A model generated the notes under the pieces. That model saw only the letters and a program-made list of their open reading frames with translations. It ran no database searches and was not told the origin of the DNA. Positions 1-5,493 of a stretch of 6,396 bases of DNA are shown one piece after another. Origin of the DNA: Anaerolineaceae bacterium (GTDB lineage Bacteria; Chloroflexota; Anaerolineae; Anaerolineales; Anaerolineaceae); assembly GCA_027348305.1 (NCBI GenBank), contig DAIEPS010000109.1, positions 1 to 6,396 on the forward strand. The letters are read 5' to 3'. The stretch's first letter is position 1. Each line of letters begins with the position of its first letter. The position numbers and the translations under genes were made by a program.

Positions 1-583
1 TGATGGTTTGATTAATATCCGTTTTGGCGTCAGTGAGTTTCACCACCGCCCTCACCTCTCTAACCAGTTCAACGTAAGATTTTGCACCGCTGACCATGAC
101 ACTGGTCTCAGACAATTCTGCCGGGTTGGATTGGAACCCGACCGCGACTGAACCCTGGTTGATCACACGGATGTTGAATGACTTTGTTTCCAGGGGCTGC
201 AGCAGCACACTCGCAGAACGTGGGGAATAGCTGCGAATCTCCACCGGGCGAATTCCCACCTGCACCTGGATGGGGACGGTGTGCTCACCCTCTCCCAAAC
301 CGGAAAGATCCATGATCGCCCTGACGGCTACTTTTTGAGAGGTCAAACTCTGCCAGATGGACGTTGGTGCACGCAAGGTGAGTGAGATATTCTCGGGAAT
401 TTCGCCGATGATGACCAGATCTGAACTTTGCCCAATAATCTCAACGGGTATCGCGGAGGGGTAGGCCTTCTCAATCGAGGGGTCAGCCGAGGTCACGGCC
501 ATTATCCAGACTGCCACAGCCAACACGAAAGCGGTCAGCAGCAGCGGCAATGTCTTCGCAAAAGAGCGCAGGGCTTTTAACAT
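1..583 (-). CDS. cdaR: CdaR-like YbbR-domain membrane protein, partial (C-terminus off the left edge)
   Basis: This gene encodes the likely regulator/partner of the diadenylate cyclase encoded just upstream; in Firmicutes CdaR (YbbR) binds CdaA at the membrane and modulates c-di-AMP synthesis. About 194 codons are visible from the ATG at 583. Residues 1-11 are basic and followed by one hydrophobic segment (about 12-30, LPLLLTAFVLAVAVW), an N-terminal membrane anchor with the rest outside. Residues about 45-130 form one YbbR repeat: the pattern IPENISLTLRAP, then VRAIMDLSGLGEGEHTVP, then a closing VEIRSYSPRSASVLL is typical. A second repeat starts near 136 and runs off the window. The start overlaps the cdaA stop by one base (TAATG) and has a GAGG Shine-Dalgarno 8 nt upstream inside cdaA, so translation is probably coupled. 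The family name rests on fold pattern and neighbour; the regulatory role is inferred from Firmicutes homologues. Confidence 0.88.
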   Translation of the reverse strand, partial: MLKALRSFAKTLPLLLTAFVLAVAVWIMAVTSADPSIEKAYPSAIPVEIIGQSSDLVIIGEIPENISLTLRAPTSIWQSLTSQKVAVRAIMDLSGLGEGEHTVPIQVQVGIRPVEIRSYSPRSASVLLQPLETKSFNIRVINQGSVAVGFQSNPAELSETSVMVSGAKSYVELVREVRAVVKLTDAKTDINQTI

Positions 584-1464
584 TATTTGATCCTCAGGTC
601 GCCGTTGAAAAGGCTGCGCAGCCAGTCACTGATCTTAATCCGCGATCCGGCGCCTTCCGACGGACGGTAGAAAGCAAGTAATATGTTTTCGAGCCTCTCA
701 CTATCCAGGCGGCGGATCATGCGTCCGCTGTGGGCGATCGAGATCGAACCGGTTTCTTCAGACACCACGACAGTGATGGCATCAGTGGCTTCGGAGGTGC
801 CGAGCGCGGCACGATGGCGCAAACCCATCTGACGTTCGGGGGATTTGGTTAAGATACCGCTGGCAGATAGAGGCATGACACAGGATCCCGCCACAATACG
901 GTTATCCGCGATGATCACGGCACCGTCATGCAGCGGTGTATTGGGATAGAAGATCTGCAGCAGCAGTTCTGGGGTGACCGAGGCGTTCATACGAACCCCG
1001 GTCTTGGCGTAATCCTCAAGACTGTCGTAGCGCTGGATAACGATCAAAGCACCGTGTTCGCGGGCAGAGAGCCGGGCTGAAGCTGTGACAATGGCGCGGA
1101 TGGTGCTTTCAATGAGCTGGTTCTGACTGCTGGACTGCGTGCGCATTACTTTGGGGGTTCCGGCGCGGCCGAGCTTTTCAAGTCCGCGTCTGATCTCGGG
1201 TGCGAATATAACGGGGATGGCAAACAACAGCGCAGGGACAATGGTTTTGAACAACCACGAAAACGCCGGCAGGTTGATCAGTGTGGTCAGCAGCGCTAGC
1301 ACAATAACCATGAAGATCACGCCCCTCAAAAGGACCATGACCTGCGTATCTCTTAATAACAACAAGAAGGCGTACAAAACAGCAGTGACCAGGAACAGAT
1401 CCAGCACACTGAGCCAGTTGAGCCTTTGAAAGAGATAAGCAATTTCGGTTAATAGATCAGACAA
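583..1464 (-). CDS. cdaA: Membrane diadenylate cyclase CdaA (DisA_N/DAC domain)
   Basis: This enzyme condenses two ATP into cyclic di-AMP, a second messenger that controls potassium/osmolyte transport and cell-wall homeostasis in many bacteria. The 293 aa length is close to the usual ~270-280 aa of CdaA. Residues about 15-88 contain three hydrophobic membrane segments and end in the family signature FAPEIRRGLEKLGR (87-100). The catalytic DAC domain spans about 115-265 and has both diagnostic motifs, DGA (180-182, in LHDGAVII) and RHR (216-218, in GLRHRAALG), plus the late SEETGSISIAHSG segment (235-247). The active site therefore looks intact. The start is TTG: an AAGGA ribosome-binding site lies 8 nt upstream, and no better in-frame ATG fits the N-terminus. 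The gene lies 25 bp behind coaE and overlaps cdaR by one base, so it should be co-transcribed from the promoter ahead of coaE. Identification is firm. Confidence 0.96.
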   Translation of the reverse strand: MSDLLTEIAYLFQRLNWLSVLDLFLVTAVLYAFLLLLRDTQVMVLLRGVIFMVIVLALLTTLINLPAFSWLFKTIVPALLFAIPVIFAPEIRRGLEKLGRAGTPKVMRTQSSSQNQLIESTIRAIVTASARLSAREHGALIVIQRYDSLEDYAKTGVRMNASVTPELLLQIFYPNTPLHDGAVIIADNRIVAGSCVMPLSASGILTKSPERQMGLRHRAALGTSEATDAITVVVSEETGSISIAHSGRMIRRLDSERLENILLAFYRPSEGAGSRIKISDWLRSLFNGDLRIK

Positions 1465-1489
1465 GTAAGAATTCCTTATGATCTCAAAG

Positions 1490-2632
1490 TTAGATGGGTC
1501 TCAAGACCCTGTCTTCTCTGAGTTGTTTGAAGAAAAGCGTCGTTCCGGCCGGCATGGATTCCTCAGCCGCTTCCTGCCAGGCCAACACATCCAAAGAGGA
1601 GGCTTCACGTTTCTCATACCCCAGGCTCGTCCATAAAACATCATGGTGAGCCAGGAGTTCAGGCACAAAGATCAATGAGGCTTCACACTGCAAATCTTTG
1701 GATGCTTTTTCCATCTCGTCGATCATCAGGGGCATGAATTGAGCGGGCGGTAAAGCGGAATCCAGGGCCAGTTCGGTGGTTCTGGCAACCAGGTTCTCGA
1801 CCTGCCAGGCAAGGATGCCCATTGCATTTTGTTCGATCCTCAAGATCAGGTAAGCTTTTTCACCCAGCGTGATCTGGCTGCTGGTCACTGGCCCGCCGCT
1901 ATATGCGCCATTCAACCGATTTAACACTTCAACAATTTCATCGATCTGTTTAGGGCCGGCGCGCTCAATGTTCACTTCACCCAATGACAGCTTCACCGGC
2001 TGCGAAACAGGGATCGGATGTGTATTGGCCGCAGGGACGTGCCGCTGCCAGGCAGAGGTTACCTGCTTCCAGGTGTCGTCAAAGGTGGTGCTGTTTTTGA
2101 TCACCACCGCCGCCTCGGCAAACCGTGATTCCTGGGGCACCTGTGCAGCCATACGCTGTCGTGCCTCGGCTTCAGTCATGTTTCGATTGCGTGTCAACCG
2201 CGAGAGCTGCACTTCGGGAGGCGAATAGACTGCCCAGACAGCATCACAATCTTCGGCAAGATTACTTTCAAGCAGTTTGATGGCTTCGATCACCACGACT
2301 TTTTGGCTGGCGCGCCTAATGATGATATCCACGGCTTGTTCGACCAGCGGATGGATGATCGATTCCAACTTACTCAGAGCCTCGGGGTCATTGAATACGA
2401 TACGGCCGAGTTTTTGCCTGTTGATCTGGCCTTCAGGAGTCAGGATGTAGGTGCCAAAGGTTTTGACGATCTCATCAAAACAGGGGGCGTCGCGCGAAAT
2501 GGCGCGATGCGTAATGGCATCCGCGTCAATACCGAAAGCGCCAAGATGTTCAAGCATACGGCGGACAACACTTTTGCCCGTACCAATGCTGCCAGTCAAC
2601 CCGATGACATACTTGTCAGCCCACTTCTTCAT
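1490..2632 (-). CDS. coaE: Dephospho-CoA kinase fused to a C-terminal GNAT-like domain
   Basis: CoaE phosphorylates the ribose 3'-OH of dephospho-CoA with ATP, the final step of coenzyme A synthesis in the cytoplasm. Residues 1 to about 200 are the kinase: P-loop GSIGTGKS (14-21), the DAD motif (36-38), IHPLV (93-97), and the lid/C-terminal pattern with RNRN (148-151), Q164 and VVIKN (176-180). The usual PLLFE segment reads AIKLLES (117-123). The protein is 380 aa, whereas stand-alone CoaE is about 200 aa. The extra part (about 215-380) resembles a GNAT acetyltransferase: IERAGPKQIDEIVEVLN at its start, an AYLILRIEQNAMGILAW beta-strand region, a helix near 299-313, and LGYEKREASSL at 337-347. 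The classic R/Q-x-x-G-x-G/A acetyl-CoA loop is not evident, so catalysis by this half is doubtful. The start ATG has GGGAG 5-6 nt upstream. This is the first gene of the coaE-cdaA-cdaR operon. The kinase call is firm; the GNAT call is by pattern only. Confidence 0.93.
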   Translation of the reverse strand: MKKWADKYVIGLTGSIGTGKSVVRRMLEHLGAFGIDADAITHRAISRDAPCFDEIVKTFGTYILTPEGQINRQKLGRIVFNDPEALSKLESIIHPLVEQAVDIIIRRASQKVVVIEAIKLLESNLAEDCDAVWAVYSPPEVQLSRLTRNRNMTEAEARQRMAAQVPQESRFAEAAVVIKNSTTFDDTWKQVTSAWQRHVPAANTHPIPVSQPVKLSLGEVNIERAGPKQIDEIVEVLNRLNGAYSGGPVTSSQITLGEKAYLILRIEQNAMGILAWQVENLVARTTELALDSALPPAQFMPLMIDEMEKASKDLQCEASLIFVPELLAHHDVLWTSLGYEKREASSLDVLAWQEAAEESMPAGTTLFFKQLREDRVLRPI

Positions 2633-2645
2633 TACTCTCCCAAAG

Positions 2646-2735
2646 ATCGAGAATTCCTGATGATTTGACCTATTACCATTTTAGTCATAGCGGATTGTAT
2701 TGTCAAACAAGGGTTCATCGAGAAAGATCGAGAAT
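2646..2735. repeat. Three copies of ATCGAGAA bracketing the coaE promoter
   Basis: The octamer ATCGAGAA occurs at 2646-2653, 2717-2724 and 2727-2734. The outer two belong to an exact 13-nt direct repeat (AAAGATCGAGAAT at 2642-2654 and 2723-2735). The two upstream copies are exactly 10 bp apart, about one helical turn, and lie just upstream of the -35. The third lies in the predicted 5' leader. The arrangement resembles operators on both sides of a promoter. The function is inferred; the repeat itself is directly visible. Confidence 0.5.
2678..2706 (-). promoter_or_regulatory. Sigma70-type promoter of the coaE-cdaA-cdaR operon
   Basis: On the minus strand a perfect -35 TTGACA (2706-2701) is separated by exactly 17 bp from a -10 TAAAAT (2683-2678), a 5/6 match to TATAAT. 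The predicted transcription start is near 2671, giving a leader of about 40 nt before the coaE ATG at 2632. This is the best promoter match in the window and sits where an operon promoter is expected. The leader is too short to hold a c-di-AMP or other riboswitch. Confidence 0.82.
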
Positions 2736-2745
2736 GTTGATTCTC
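2730..2745. repeat. Short inverted repeat GAGAAT-N4-ATTCTC
   Basis: This perfect 6-bp dyad with a 4-nt spacer overlaps the rightmost ATCGAGAA copy upstream of the coaE -35. It could be a half-site pair for a DNA-binding regulator or a chance palindrome in AT-rich DNA. No flanking T-run supports a terminator. Confidence 0.35.
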
Positions 2746-2811
2746 AATACAATTAACACTTACTTTATGTGCTATTGGTGACTATGGCATTAATGAACAA
2801 TAAATCAATTT

Positions 2812-2912
2812 TCGACCTGGCTCACCCCTGGCTACCACTCGCTTCGCTCGGGTACGCAAAGTTCACGCCTCGCTCCATCCTGTGGATGGAGAGGGGTATT
2901 GAAGTGAAGCGA
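2812..2912. other. GC-rich intergenic block with hairpin, possible repeat remnant
   Basis: This roughly 100 bp block is clearly richer in GC than the AT-rich DNA on both sides and has no gene-like reading frame. It contains a perfect 8-bp hairpin with a 3-nt loop (CTCCATCC 2873-2880, GGATGGAG 2884-2891). Further complementary pairs are ACCCCT/AGGGGT (2824-2829 and 2892-2897) and TCGCTTC/GAAGCGA (2839-2845 and 2906-2912). No T-run follows the hairpin, so it is not a standard terminator. It could be a fragment of an interspersed palindromic repeat or a small structured RNA; nothing in the window decides this. The adjoining stretch 2746-2811 is AT-rich and shows no recognisable site. Confidence 0.35.
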
Positions 2913-2945
2913 AATTTATGACTTTTTCATAAAAGTTTACTTGTA

Positions 2946-2987
2946 GATAAATCAAACAATCTCCTTAGGACTTGTAAAGGAGATTGT
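2946..2987 (-). terminator. Rho-independent terminator-like hairpin behind the esterase gene
   Basis: A perfect 11-bp stem (2956-2966 with 2977-2987; core CAATCTCCTT/AAGGAGATTG) encloses a 10-nt loop. Read on the minus strand it starts about 24 nt past the esterase stop and is followed by the T-rich tail TTTGATTTATC. An A10 tract (T10 on plus, 2996-3005) precedes it. The tail is not a pure U-run, so efficiency is uncertain. On the plus strand the T10 lies 8 nt beyond the stem and no plus-strand gene reads into it, so minus is the natural direction. Confidence 0.68.
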
Positions 2988-3010
2988 AAGCATTCTTTTT
3001 TTTTTGGAAG

Positions 3011-3982
3011 CTAACTGCCCCACACGGTTTTCAACAAATTCAATTGAGCTGCACGCTGAAAGCTGTCGCCGCCTTCATGGTTGTTGTAGGTGTAATAATT
3101 GATGGCCTTTTCACCCTGATAATGGTTATAGGCCGCGTAGACCGTGGATGGCGGGCAGATGGTATCCATCAGACCCACGGAGAAGAGCGCTTTTGCCCTG
3201 GCGCGGGCAGAGAAATTCACGCCGTCAAAATAGCTGAGCGTGTTGAAGACCTGTTCAACCTGGTCACGATGGCAGTGCAGATACTGTCCGATCTCACCAT
3301 AGGGGAAGCCATCAGTGACTTCGGTGGCACGCCGGTAATGGCACAGGAAAGGCACGTCAGGCATGCTGACAGACAGGTCGGGAACCAGCCCGCTGACCGC
3401 CAGCGTGATGCCGCCGCCCTGGCTGCCCCCGCAGGCCGCAACCTTTGTGGGATCGACTGCAGGGTGGCTGCGGGCGGCTTCAACCGCACGCACCGCATCG
3501 GTGAAGACCCTGCGGTAATAATAGTTTTTGGGGTCAAGCACACCCTGAGTCATAAAACCGGGGTAGAACGGATTGGCACCCTCAAACAGATCAGGGGTGT
3601 CGCCGGGTTTCCAGTTTGAACCCTGTCCGCGGGTATCCATGACAAAATGAGCATAGCCCGCGCAGGCCCAGACGAGCCAGTCGAACACGAATCCGCGGCC
3701 GCCGCCGTAGCCAATAAATTCCACCACGCAGGGGATCTTCGCGGCGCGTTCTTTAGGCAGGATCAACCAACCTTTTACAGGCTGCCCGCCATACCCTGCA
3801 TAAGTCACATCATACGTTTCAACCAGTTTCAAGCCGGCATCCACCGGTAGAAATTTGGCATTCAGCGGATGCTGCCTTGCTTCAGCCAGCGTGGAAGACC
3901 AGAAGCCATCAAAATCGGCTGGTTCAACCCGTTCCGGCTTGTAAGATTGAAGTTCTTTTAATGGAAGATCGTAAAAAGCCAT
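3011..3982 (-). CDS. CE7-family acetyl xylan esterase / cephalosporin-C deacetylase
   Basis: This alpha/beta-hydrolase removes acetyl groups from short acetylated xylo-oligosaccharides and, promiscuously, from cephalosporin C and other small esters. There is no signal peptide, so it acts in the cytoplasm on imported sugars. At 323 aa it matches CE7 enzymes, which are about 318-325 aa. Visible family features are N-terminal MAFYDLPLKELQSYKP, PADFDGFW (21-28), the oxyanion region GYGGG (91-95, with Y92), the DTRGQGS turn (116-122), nucleophile S187 in GGSQGG (185-190), acid D273 in VGLMDTICPPST, and base H302 in NNHEGGDSFQ. The triad is intact. The frame is open upstream to 4105, but the ATG at 3982 is chosen: GGAG lies 8 nt before it, and the protein then begins exactly where the family does. 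It is divergent from the lipoprotein gene and followed by a terminator-like hairpin, so it is probably monocistronic. Substrate preference within CE7 cannot be read from the sequence. Confidence 0.94.
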   Translation of the reverse strand: MAFYDLPLKELQSYKPERVEPADFDGFWSSTLAEARQHPLNAKFLPVDAGLKLVETYDVTYAGYGGQPVKGWLILPKERAAKIPCVVEFIGYGGGRGFVFDWLVWACAGYAHFVMDTRGQGSNWKPGDTPDLFEGANPFYPGFMTQGVLDPKNYYYRRVFTDAVRAVEAARSHPAVDPTKVAACGGSQGGGITLAVSGLVPDLSVSMPDVPFLCHYRRATEVTDGFPYGEIGQYLHCHRDQVEQVFNTLSYFDGVNFSARARAKALFSVGLMDTICPPSTVYAAYNHYQGEKAINYYTYNNHEGGDSFQRAAQLNLLKTVWGS

Positions 3983-4012
3983 ATTTAATTCTCCAGAAAT
4001 TTGATTGATTTT

Positions 4013-4040
4013 ATTGTACTCCAACCAAAAATTTTCGCCA
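4013..4040 (-). promoter_or_regulatory. Possible promoter of the esterase gene
   Basis: On the minus strand a -10-like TACAAT (4018-4013, 5/6) is preceded by 16 bp of AT-rich spacer and a weak -35 TGGCGA (4040-4035, 3/6). It would give a leader of about 24 nt that includes the GGAG ribosome-binding site. The -35 is poor, so only the location and the -10 support it. Confidence 0.35.
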
Positions 4041-4055
4041 TTTTTGTGCAGCGAC

Positions 4056-4084
4056 TTGAAATCGCTCCGAAATAATAGGATAAT
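4056..4084 (+). promoter_or_regulatory. Promoter of the lipoprotein gene, placing the transcript start at or next to its ATG
   Basis: A -35 TTGAAA (4056-4061, 5/6) and a -10 GATAAT (4079-4084, 5/6) are exactly 17 bp apart. Transcription would begin around 4090-4092, which is the ATG at 4091, so the mRNA would be leaderless or nearly so. The -35 sits inside a small dyad, AGCGA-N7-TCGCT (4050-4054, 4062-4066), a possible operator. Confidence 0.62.
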
Positions 4085-4105
4085 GCTTATATGAATAGTA
4101 AGCAT
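4083..4105. repeat. Inverted repeat ATGCTTA-N9-TAAGCAT across the lipoprotein start codon
   Basis: Perfect 7-bp arms at 4083-4089 and 4099-4105 are centred on 4094, over the predicted transcription start and the ATG at 4091. It overlaps the 3' end of the -10. It could be a repressor operator for the divergent intergenic region. If transcription starts at 4091, the left arm is not transcribed, so an RNA hairpin is less likely than a DNA site. Confidence 0.4.
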
Positions 4106-5482
4106 ATAGGTGTCACCTTATCGGTAATACTGATTCTTTGCGTACTGACAGGCTGCGCTTCAATTCTCATCACGGATCAACCAACAGCTTCGGTCACACC
4201 CTTTCTATCCGAGACCCCGACGATCCAACCCACTGGCACGCCAGTTTTACCTCCAGTCGAAAAACCAACCCGGGCTGTTACACCGGCAGTATCAAAACCA
4301 TTGGCGCTGCCCACTGAAGACGAAGCCTCCGCAAGATTGAGTGTGCCGGCAGGTTTCGCAATTCGCATTTACGCTCAGAACCTGCAAGGCAGGCCAAGGT
4401 TCATGACCTTTGGCCCTGATAATGCGCTTTACCTTTCGCTGACCAGCGGCGGAGCCATCGTGCGCCTGCCGGACGCCAACCAGGATGGTCTGGCAGATTC
4501 ATCAGATGTGGTGATCAGCGGATTAAACCAGCCACACGGCCTGGAATGGTTGGGAGATTGGCTTTACGTGGCTGAGAATAACCGCGTTGAACGCTTCCGA
4601 TCTTCATCGGGCAACGGCGTCTTCGACCAGCGCGAACTGGTTACGGATAACATCCCCGGCGGTGCTGGCCATTTCACCCGCACACTCCATTTTGGACCGG
4701 ATGGGATGCTTTATGTCAGCGCCGGTTCATCGTGCAACCTGTGTGTGGAATCCGACCCGAGACGGGCCGCCATCCTGCGTTTCAACCCTGATGGCAGCAT
4801 CCCGGCGGACAACCCCTTTGCCGATGATGCGGATGCACGCAAGCAGGCGGTGTGGGCATCCGGTTTGCGCAACAGCGTAGATTTTCTTTGGACGCCGACT
4901 GGTGAAATGTGGGCCAACATGAACGGACGCGATAACCTGTTGGATGCCAACGGCCTGCCGGACAGCCTGCCGCCAGAGGTGATTGTCTTCCCAATTCGAG
5001 CCGGGCAGTTTTACGGCTGGCCGTATTGTTATAACCCGGCCGCGGGCAGCAACCCTGGCGCTTCTCCACAAGTACTGGATACGCAATCGGGTCTATCCCT
5101 GCCCCAGGGGTTGGACTGCAGCCAGGCCGTCCCCGCGCTATTTGCGGATCTTGCCCATAGTGCGCCACTGGGCATGAGCCTCGGCAAGCCGGGGAACTTC
5201 CCCACTGCCTGGCAAAGCGACCTGTATGTGGCTTACCATGGTTCCTGGAATGTCCAAACTACATCTTCCATCCGTGATTGCAAGGTGGAAAGGATCGTCA
5301 TTCAAGCGGGACTGCCCGTAAGCAGCGAAGATTTTGTCAACGGCTGGCGCGCCCCCGGCAGCAATTGCGGCGATGCCTCGACATACGGCCGACCTGCAGA
5401 CGTGATCTTCGGGCCGGACGGCGCCATGTATATTTCAGATGATGCAGGCGGCAGAGTCTATAGAGTTATTTCGGTGCAATAA
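4091..5482 (+). CDS. Lipoprotein with PQQ-dependent sugar (sorbosone) dehydrogenase-like beta-propeller
   Basis: This is a predicted exported, lipid-anchored protein of the glucose/sorbosone dehydrogenase (GSDH) propeller family, whose characterised members oxidise sugars with PQQ outside the cytoplasm. The N-terminus has a hydrophobic signal segment and lipobox LTGC (19-22), so C22 should be lipidated. Residues about 28-75 form a Thr/Pro-rich stalk. The propeller spans about 83-463, with repeated blade motifs (TFGPDNALYLS 106-116, HFGPDGMLYVSAGS 200-213, IFGPDGAMYISD 439-450). Other family features are QPHGLEW (147-153), SSCNLCVE (213-220), DPRRAAILRFNPDG (222-235), ASGLRN (256-261), NGRDNL (278-283) and YGWPYCY (308-314). 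DANQDGLAD (128-136) looks like a calcium-binding EF-hand-type loop. ATG 4091 is the only reasonable start: a stop lies in frame 5 codons upstream, and only a weak AGGA is found 10 nt before. Whether it binds PQQ, and its substrate, cannot be told from here. Confidence 0.9.
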   Translation: MNSKHIGVTLSVILILCVLTGCASILITDQPTASVTPFLSETPTIQPTGTPVLPPVEKPTRAVTPAVSKPLALPTEDEASARLSVPAGFAIRIYAQNLQGRPRFMTFGPDNALYLSLTSGGAIVRLPDANQDGLADSSDVVISGLNQPHGLEWLGDWLYVAENNRVERFRSSSGNGVFDQRELVTDNIPGGAGHFTRTLHFGPDGMLYVSAGSSCNLCVESDPRRAAILRFNPDGSIPADNPFADDADARKQAVWASGLRNSVDFLWTPTGEMWANMNGRDNLLDANGLPDSLPPEVIVFPIRAGQFYGWPYCYNPAAGSNPGASPQVLDTQSGLSLPQGLDCSQAVPALFADLAHSAPLGMSLGKPGNFPTAWQSDLYVAYHGSWNVQTTSSIRDCKVERIVIQAGLPVSSEDFVNGWRAPGSNCGDASTYGRPADVIFGPDGAMYISDDAGGRVYRVISVQ

Positions 5483-5493
5483 ACCAGGAAGAA

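Noticed and set aside
2303..2668. Plus-strand frame of 121 codons opposite coaE
   Set aside because: It mirrors the conserved kinase domain on the other strand and runs through the coaE start region without its own signals.
2633..2671. Riboswitch or c-di-AMP-responsive leader before coaE
   Set aside because: The predicted leader is only about 40 nt, far too short for a known c-di-AMP riboswitch, and no such fold is apparent.
2956..2987. Hairpin as part of a CRISPR or an insertion-sequence end
   Set aside because: It is a single inverted repeat without repeated spacers, a transposase, or flanking target duplication. Its position behind the esterase fits a terminator.
2996..3005. T10 homopolymer as a phase-variable tract
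   Set aside because: It lies outside coding sequence, just after the esterase stop, and is better explained as part of the terminator region.
3044..3619. Long plus-strand open frame (191 codons) opposite the esterase
   Set aside because: It is antisense to a well-conserved gene, has no ribosome-binding site or family resemblance, and such shadow frames are common in GC-rich coding DNA.
3983..4105. N-terminal extension of the esterase frame up to 4105
   Set aside because: The extension overlaps the lipoprotein start, has no ribosome-binding site and does not resemble CE7 proteins. The ATG at 3982 has GGAG 8 nt upstream and gives the standard family length.
4711..5168. Several overlapping minus-strand open frames opposite the lipoprotein gene
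   Set aside because: They lie inside an intact conserved propeller gene, have unlikely compositions and no start signals.
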